Part shown: piece after piece, positions 58,698 through 64,000 of the stretch
Numbering within the stretch: the first letter of the stretch is position 1
How the letters are laid out: each line of letters begins with the position of its first letter
DNA from: Escallonia rubra
Lineage: Eukaryota > Streptophyta > Magnoliopsida > Escalloniales > Escalloniaceae
Direction: 5' to 3'
DNA length: 64,000 nucleotides
NCBI GenBank assembly: GCA_033065855.1
Contig: JAVXUO010002860.1
Location: forward strand, 372,001 to 436,000
Notes under the pieces: generated by a model
Told to the model about the DNA's origin: nothing
Databases searched by the model: none
What the model saw: the letters and a program-made list of their open reading frames with translations, nothing else
Program-made: the position numbers and the translations under genes

Positions 58698-60488
58698 CAC
58701 TACAAGGAATAAGGCCTTTGGCGATGCGGATATTCGTCGCCTGAAATCCGTCGCTAATAGTTTTAGCGACGAAAATACCGTCGCTAAAAGTTTCTCATTT
58801 AAAAGACCGTAACTAAAAGTTTTGCGACGAAATTTGAAAATCCGTCGTCTGAAATTCCTATGATGTTCAAAGTATCTTTTTCATGTATAGAAGGTTCTCC
58901 AAGTCGGAAAGAGCCCATGAGAGGGTACATAGGATAAGGAAATCTTGGGGGAGACTGGGAATGGCGAAGTTTTTACGGTGCAAGTTAAGTGAAGCTCTCT
59001 TTTTAAAAAGAAGCTGAGGATGAGGAGATGATTGATATGTGTTAAGCTAGCAAGGAGTAATTCTGACATATGCTTAGTGCCCACTATTTGTTTCGCTTTG
59101 AGATACTAATTATCTAAGTCTACCAAACAGCATGATTAGTCAATGTGAAGCTAATACATGGCCTTGCTTGGTAGCTATGAGGTGCTAATAGGATAATACT
59201 GGATAGCAAATATATAAGGAACAACATAAATGGAAGAAACCAAGTATATATATACAGTCATAGTAGTAAAGCATTTTGGTACTTTTCAATTGCGTTCATA
59301 AATTGTCTCTGATTTGAATTTTCTTCTCCAGAATGACAGCCACCATGTTTCGAAGATGGCGCTCTTCAAGCCAAGATGCTAAGGTTACAAATCAATCAAA
59401 TTTTGACAGCTTAGTTTGGTTCTCATAAGTTATTCGGGAGTTCAGAGACGCGTATGCATATGCAATTTAATTGCCACATAGAAACTGATCTTTGCATGCA
59501 AGCATGTCGAGGAACTAAGGGCTGGTCTTGGAACCCTATCAGAACGCAACTCCAAGATTAATAGATATGCAAACATTCTTGCCAAAAAAGGTGTTGTTGC
59601 CTCAACTTCCTATTTATGCACTTTTTAATCACCTATAGGTTGTACTAAGGTAAGGCTCCAAGCTAATACCACTCACGTTAGATACCCAAGACTTATCTGT
59701 AGTGTATAGACACATATGTATAGCAAAATCCCAGCAAAAAAATTAGACTAAACGGATAAATTTGGAAGAATTATACAGGTTCAATGCAAAATTGAGCTAC
59801 AAATTATGAAACAAATTCTAATCAAAATCCCGTCATTTTAAATCCATTCGAATAATTTCTAGGGTAGAAAAAATAATTAGGGTGTTACGTTGGGAACTTA
59901 CCTATATTAAAAGGCATAATAGACGGCGACAGTGGAGGGCGGCGGCGGGCTTTTCACGCGGTGGCAGTGGAGGGATTTTCATGTGGGGGTAGTGCAGTGG
60001 AGGCTTTTAACTTGCGGCAGTGGATGGGTCACCGTGGAGGGGGATCGCCGGAGGTGGGTCACCGTGGAGGTTGGTCGCCGAAGCTCAGAATAGCGGTGGG
60101 AGATTTTTAGAGAGAGAAATAGGGAAAGAGAAATAAGCAGATCTGGATGTTTTAATCGAAGACTTTTAGCGACGGGAGTCCGTTGGTAAATCACGACATT
60201 TACCGACGGAAGTTGTAGCAAAGGCACAATTCCGTCGCTAAAACAATTTTATAAAACCCTCGAAAAAAATAATTTTGTAAAAAAGTTTTAGCGACGGTAA
60301 TTCCGTCGCTAAAAGACCGCCGCAAAAACATTGTCGGCAAAAATTTTTGCCGACGGTTACTTCGTCGGTAATAAGTTTTTAATGACAGACTTTTACCGAC
60401 GGTATAATCCGTCGGTTAAAGTCGTTTTACCGACGGATTGTCTTCCGTCGATAAAAATTCATCACTAAAAACGTATTTTCATGTAGTG
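58698..60488. mobile_element. Non-autonomous CACTA element (1791 bp)
   Basis: The ends are CACTACAAGGAA and CACTACATGAAA (reverse complement of the right end), flanked by the 3 bp duplication GTT (58695-58697, 60489-60491). Subterminal regions contain many copies of words such as CCGTCGCTAAAA and ACCGACGG in both orientations, the usual CACTA transposase-binding layout. No transposase is present; the interior holds what looks like captured host exons. Confidence 0.92.
59333..59590 (+). pseudogene. Captured fragment of a SEC14-like (CRAL-TRIO) gene inside the CACTA element
   Basis: Two short exon-like blocks with good splice borders are present. 59333-59383 (acceptor TTCTTCTCCAG before it, GT after) encodes MTATMFRRWRSSSQDAK. 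59503-59590 (AG before, GT after) encodes HVEELRAGLGTLSERNSK and on. From memory, SEC14-like phosphatidylinositol-transfer proteins of plants begin MFRRR..., then (V)EELRAALGPLSGRSLK, with an intron between. The second block departs from the family after NSK, and the lipid-binding domain is missing. It could be a captured 5' gene end. Identification is by short motifs only. Confidence 0.45.
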
Positions 60489-61023
60489 GTTGTCGGGTAG
60501 TGGGTCGTGGTGGTGGCCTGTCAATAAGTGGTGCCGTGGGGCAGTGTGATGGCTGTTGGTGGGTCGCGATGGGTGGCCGAAGGGTGTTTTCAGTGTAGGC
60601 TTGGTGGCCGTGGTGCTAATTCCGGTGGGATTGATGGCGGATGCTGCAATGTTGTTGGGTTTGGTTGATGATGAGGCTTGCAATGTGAATTGTTCATGTA
60701 TTATTTGTTGTACTATTTGAATTGTTAGTTGTACAACATGCATTATTAGTTGTACAAATTAAATTCTTGAATGTTTAAAAACCCAAAAAGACAAGTTTGA
60801 TTTTGACTCAACAAAGGGAGGGTAGTTTGGGTATAAAAAAAAGTAAAAAATGATTTGTCAGGGAATCTCCAAATGGAGTTAGGCTTTCCTTCAGATTTGT
60901 GTAGCTCCATGAAATACGGGTACAAACTTCAGGGAACAGAGTGTAATAAAAAAAGATAGGCAGAACCGTGTGTAGTTTAGGGCAAACCTCAGGAGTGTCG
61001 TGTGTAATTTATCCAAAATATAA

Positions 61024-62004
61024 AGGAAGTCATGTCAATAGAATGCAAAAGTAGTATTTGTTAACAAAAATAGGATTAATTTTACGCTATACCTCATATT
61101 TAGGGGTCAGTTGCATCCAGCACCCCAGTGTTTTAAAATTGGCACCCAACACCAAAAATTCAAAAAACTTGACTTCCATCACCAAATGACGGTCAAAATG
61201 ACCTTTGACCACACGTCCGTTAAAATTTTAAGGGCAAAATGGTCTGTTCACCAGTGGAATCCACCTGCCATCCTAGTCACCAACTATACACACCAATATC
61301 ATCCACGTCATTTTCCCTCAACAGCCATAATTCTCTTCTCTTCTCCTCTCTCCCTCCCTCCCCCCGTGTCACCGATTAACCCATTTTCCCAGTTTATCAC
61401 ATCAACCAACCACCTCAACACCACCGACCTCCGCAACCCACCACCAATATCTATCTTCCCCCCTTAGCCCCTACCATAACCAACCACCATTCTCCCCTCT
61501 TCCCACCACTGCCACCCGCTATAAATCAGCCCACTAAGTGCCGACCTAGATTTGCAGATCCCCACCACTCCGCTGCAAATCCTGCAGTAGCAATCAACTC
61601 TTTATTTGATCACTAAACTGTTGCCGAAGACCACGGGCTAGCATGCCAAACAAGGTCAGCCCTCGAAGAGCCCCATATGAGTTTACCTACAAACCAACAA
61701 CAAAAGGAATATAAGAGCCATCGAGCTTCAAAAGTATTCTGGGTGTGGGGACGTCTAGCTTCACTGCATGCATGTCGGATCGTGCTTAAAAAAAGATTAA
61801 TATTTGCTCTAAAAGTTTAGATTGTTCAAAAGTAGTTCTACGATGCTGATAACGTACAATACACATTGTTCTTGGCTTTCACGTTCTAAGAATAAATTAA
61901 AAGTCTCATATCAACTGCTAAAACACGAGGAAGAGTTCGTCTACCTACTTGGTGGGCTAGCTGTCGTATCTTTGATTACGCAAGTCTTATCAAGTTGGAA
62001 CTAA
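61024..62004. other. Intergenic; possible truncated MULE-like end
   Basis: 61090-61260 resembles the terminal part of the non-autonomous MULEs here (CCCAGTGTTTTAAAATTGGC and ACCACACGTCCGTTAAAATT), followed by CCACC-rich sequence to 61560. No opposite end was found. No gene is seen. Confidence 0.4.
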
Positions 62005-64000
62005 TCTATATATTATCTATAAAAAGCTGAAACCTTCACTTAAAATTGCGACACGTAAGTTTTTTAGAACTCTATTTTTGCGACACGTAGAATTTTTTTA
62101 GGAACTTTCGTCTTCTGCCACGTAAGCTTCTACTTTGCATGTGGTACTTACCTTACTTAATTGGTCTCTTCATTTAGAGTTCAACTTTTTTGAATTGGAT
62201 ATATAAGATTTAAGAATCCTATTTGTTTTGGTGTTCTTTTTTTTTCTACCCTATTTAACTATTTCCTATGATTTATTTTTAGAAAATTTGTAGGTATAAT
62301 TTACCATATATTTGTAGACTTTATGAAATTAAGAAGTCAATCATACACCTTATAAAACTCTACTTAATCATTATACTTATATATTTGGCCCTAATTTTGA
62401 TTATTAACACCTTATATGATTCAAGAATCCTATTTATTTCCCTCCTTTGTTTTAGTGTGTTCTTTTCTTACCTTATTATTACTTTCCTATCATTTATTAT
62501 TAGAAAATTTGTAGGTAAAATTTAACCTATATTTGTAAACTTTAAAAAACTAAAAAGCCAATCATATACTCTATAAAACTCTACCTAATCACTATACTTA
62601 TATATTAGGCCCAAATTTTGATTATTAACACATCAAAAGCACTTTAAAATAATCTTTGCGCCACATAGGACTTTTTAGGAATTTTCTCCTTTTAACACGT
62701 AAGCTTCAGCTTTACATGTGGTTGTTCCCCAACTTAATTGGTCTCTTCATTTAGAGTTCAATTTTTTGAATTGGATATATACAATTCAAGAATCCTATTT
62801 GTTTTGGTGTCCTTTTTCTTTTCTGTCCTATTTAACTCTTTCCTATGATTTATTATTAGAAAATTCGTAGGGATAATTTAACCTATATTTGTAAACCTTA
62901 TAAAATTAAGAAGGCAATCACACACCTTATAAAACTTTATCTAATCACTATACTCATATATTAGGCCCTAATTTTGATTATTAACACCTTATAGGATTCA
63001 AGAATCCTATTTGTTTTGGTGTTCTTTTCTTTTTCCACCTTTGTTTTGGTGTTCTTTTCTTTCCTACCTTATTATTTAACTCTTTCATATCATTTATTAT
63101 TAGAAAATTTGTAGGTATAATTTACCCTATATTTATAAACTTCATAAAACTAAGAAGCCAATCATATACCTTATAAAACTCTATCTAATCACTGCACTTA
63201 TACATTAGGCCCTAATTTTGATTATTAATACCTCAAAAGCACTTTAAAATAACTTGATTTTTAGAACTCTATCTTTGCGCCACGTAGGATTTTTTAGGAA
63301 TCTTCTCCTTCTGACACGTAAGCTTCAGCTTTGCATGTGGTAGTTTCCCAACCTAATTGGTCTCTTCATTTAGAGTCCAACTTTTTTGAATTGGATATAT
63401 AAGATTTAAGAATCCTATTTGTTTTGGTGTTCTTTTATTTTTCTACCTTATTTAACTCTTTCCTATTATTTATTATTAGAAAATCCGTAGGTATAATTTT
63501 CTCTATATTTGTAAACTTTATAAAACTAAGAAATCAAGCATACACCTCATAAAACTCTACCTAATCATTATACTTATATATTAGGCCTTAGTTTTGATTA
63601 TTAACACCTCAAAGTACATTAAAATAACAATATAAAATCTCAAAAATATAAAATACAAAATCTTCCCTACTTAATAACTCTTTATTATGATTTTATTATT
63701 AAAGAATTTATAAGTATTATTGGCTACTACACGTAAGATTTACGACACATAAGATTTGTTGAGCTCTTATATTTTTTACAAGTAAGATTTTTGAAACTTT
63801 GAGCAGCAACTACTTTAGAAATTCCAAGAGAATTATATAATCTTTGAGATCGCTAAAAGTAAGTTTGAAAGGAATCTATTTTTTTATAAGTTATACCGTT
63901 AAAGTCTAACGTCTTACTTAGTTTTAACTAAGAACAATATGTGCTTCGTATAAAATAACTTGTGGCAAGCTAAGATTGAGTTGGAAGAAAATAAATGTAA
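62005..64000 (+). mobile_element. Helitron 2, 5' part, running off the right edge
   Basis: The 5' end TCTATATATTATCTATAAAA follows an A. The next bases (GCGACACGTAAG) resemble those of the first Helitron (GCGCGACACATC). No 3' hairpin/CTRR terminus appears before the window ends. No coding capacity is seen. Confidence 0.55.
62060..63720 (+). repeat. Higher-order tandem repeats, ~580-620 bp unit made of two ~220-380 bp halves
   Basis: The phrase TTGGTCTCTTCATTTAGAG recurs at about 62160, 62738 and 63357. AAAATTTGTAGGTA-type phrases recur at about 62285, 62505, 62862, 63100 and 63478, so each long unit holds two related halves. CACGTAGGATTTTTTAGGAA-type words mark the unit starts. Confidence 0.88.

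Larger units (their letters stand above)
57918..61014. mobile_element. Non-autonomous MULE 4, split by a CACTA element
   Basis: The left end GAGTAAATTACACAC and the right end GGATAAATTACACAC (reverse complement) begin long inverted repeats sharing CTGAGGTTTGCCCTAAACTA and CCTATCTTTTTTT. The flanks are a perfect 9 bp duplication AAAATATAA (57909-57917, 61015-61023). Without the CACTA insert it is about 1.3 kb. The interior is G/T-rich low complexity with GGTTGTGGGTGG words and a CT/CA microsatellite. There is no gene of its own. Confidence 0.9.

Noticed and set aside
58263-58712. 149-codon plus-strand frame
   Set aside because: It is formed by GGTGG-rich sequence and CT/CA microsatellites inside MULE 4, then crosses into the CACTA end.

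Overview
The window is nuclear DNA from a flowering plant, most likely a eudicot. The evidence is GT-AG introns of plant type, three plant genes that can be recognised exon by exon, and a dense load of plant transposons (MULE, hAT, CACTA, PIF/Harbinger, Helitron, LINE, solo LTRs). Only three host genes are confidently present. They are APC2 (minus strand, 5' half only, running off the left edge), UCP3/PUMP3 (plus strand, complete, two exons separated by a 4.9 kb intron), and a MIXTA-like R2R3-MYB of subgroup 9 (plus strand, complete, three exons).

Layout. 1-5315: APC2 exons 1-5. 5316-7044: divergent intergenic region with a 616 bp hAT-type MITE and a UCP3 leader that carries two upstream ORFs. 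7045-13023: UCP3, whose intron holds LINE debris and tandem duplications. 13-20 kb: gene-poor DNA with two copies of a ~195 bp MITE family in opposite orientation, decayed LINEs and a PIF/Harbinger element. 20.5-25.9 kb: two adjacent non-autonomous MULEs, the second split by a 2.26 kb solo LTR. 28.0-29.1 kb: a hAT deletion derivative that keeps an open N-terminal transposase ORF. 30.46-33.1 kb: the MIXTA-like MYB. 33.6-36.7 kb: a 5'-truncated LINE. 37.3 kb: a near-perfect hairpin.

The most unusual region is 38.5-52.7 kb. I read it as a nested stack: a Helitron (5' TC end at 38491, 3' hairpin plus CTAG at 52671) containing a solo LTR and a 10.6 kb long-TIR MULE (41541-52105). The MULE carries a FAR1/MULE-type transposase pseudogene on the plus strand. 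Convergent to it, on the minus strand, is a cargo gene that joins a plant mobile domain (PMD), a run of 20-residue repeats and a Ulp1/C48 peptidase domain. A ~167 bp satellite of about 10.6 units fills the space between the two 3' ends. Further right are a second solo LTR of the 39.7 kb family (56092-57552), a MULE split by a CACTA element that seems to have captured two exons of a SEC14-like gene (57918-61014), and the 5' end of a second Helitron with ~600 bp higher-order repeats that runs off the right edge.

The three host genes show no functional link. Exon calls rest on reading splice sites and remembered homologues; no alignment was run.
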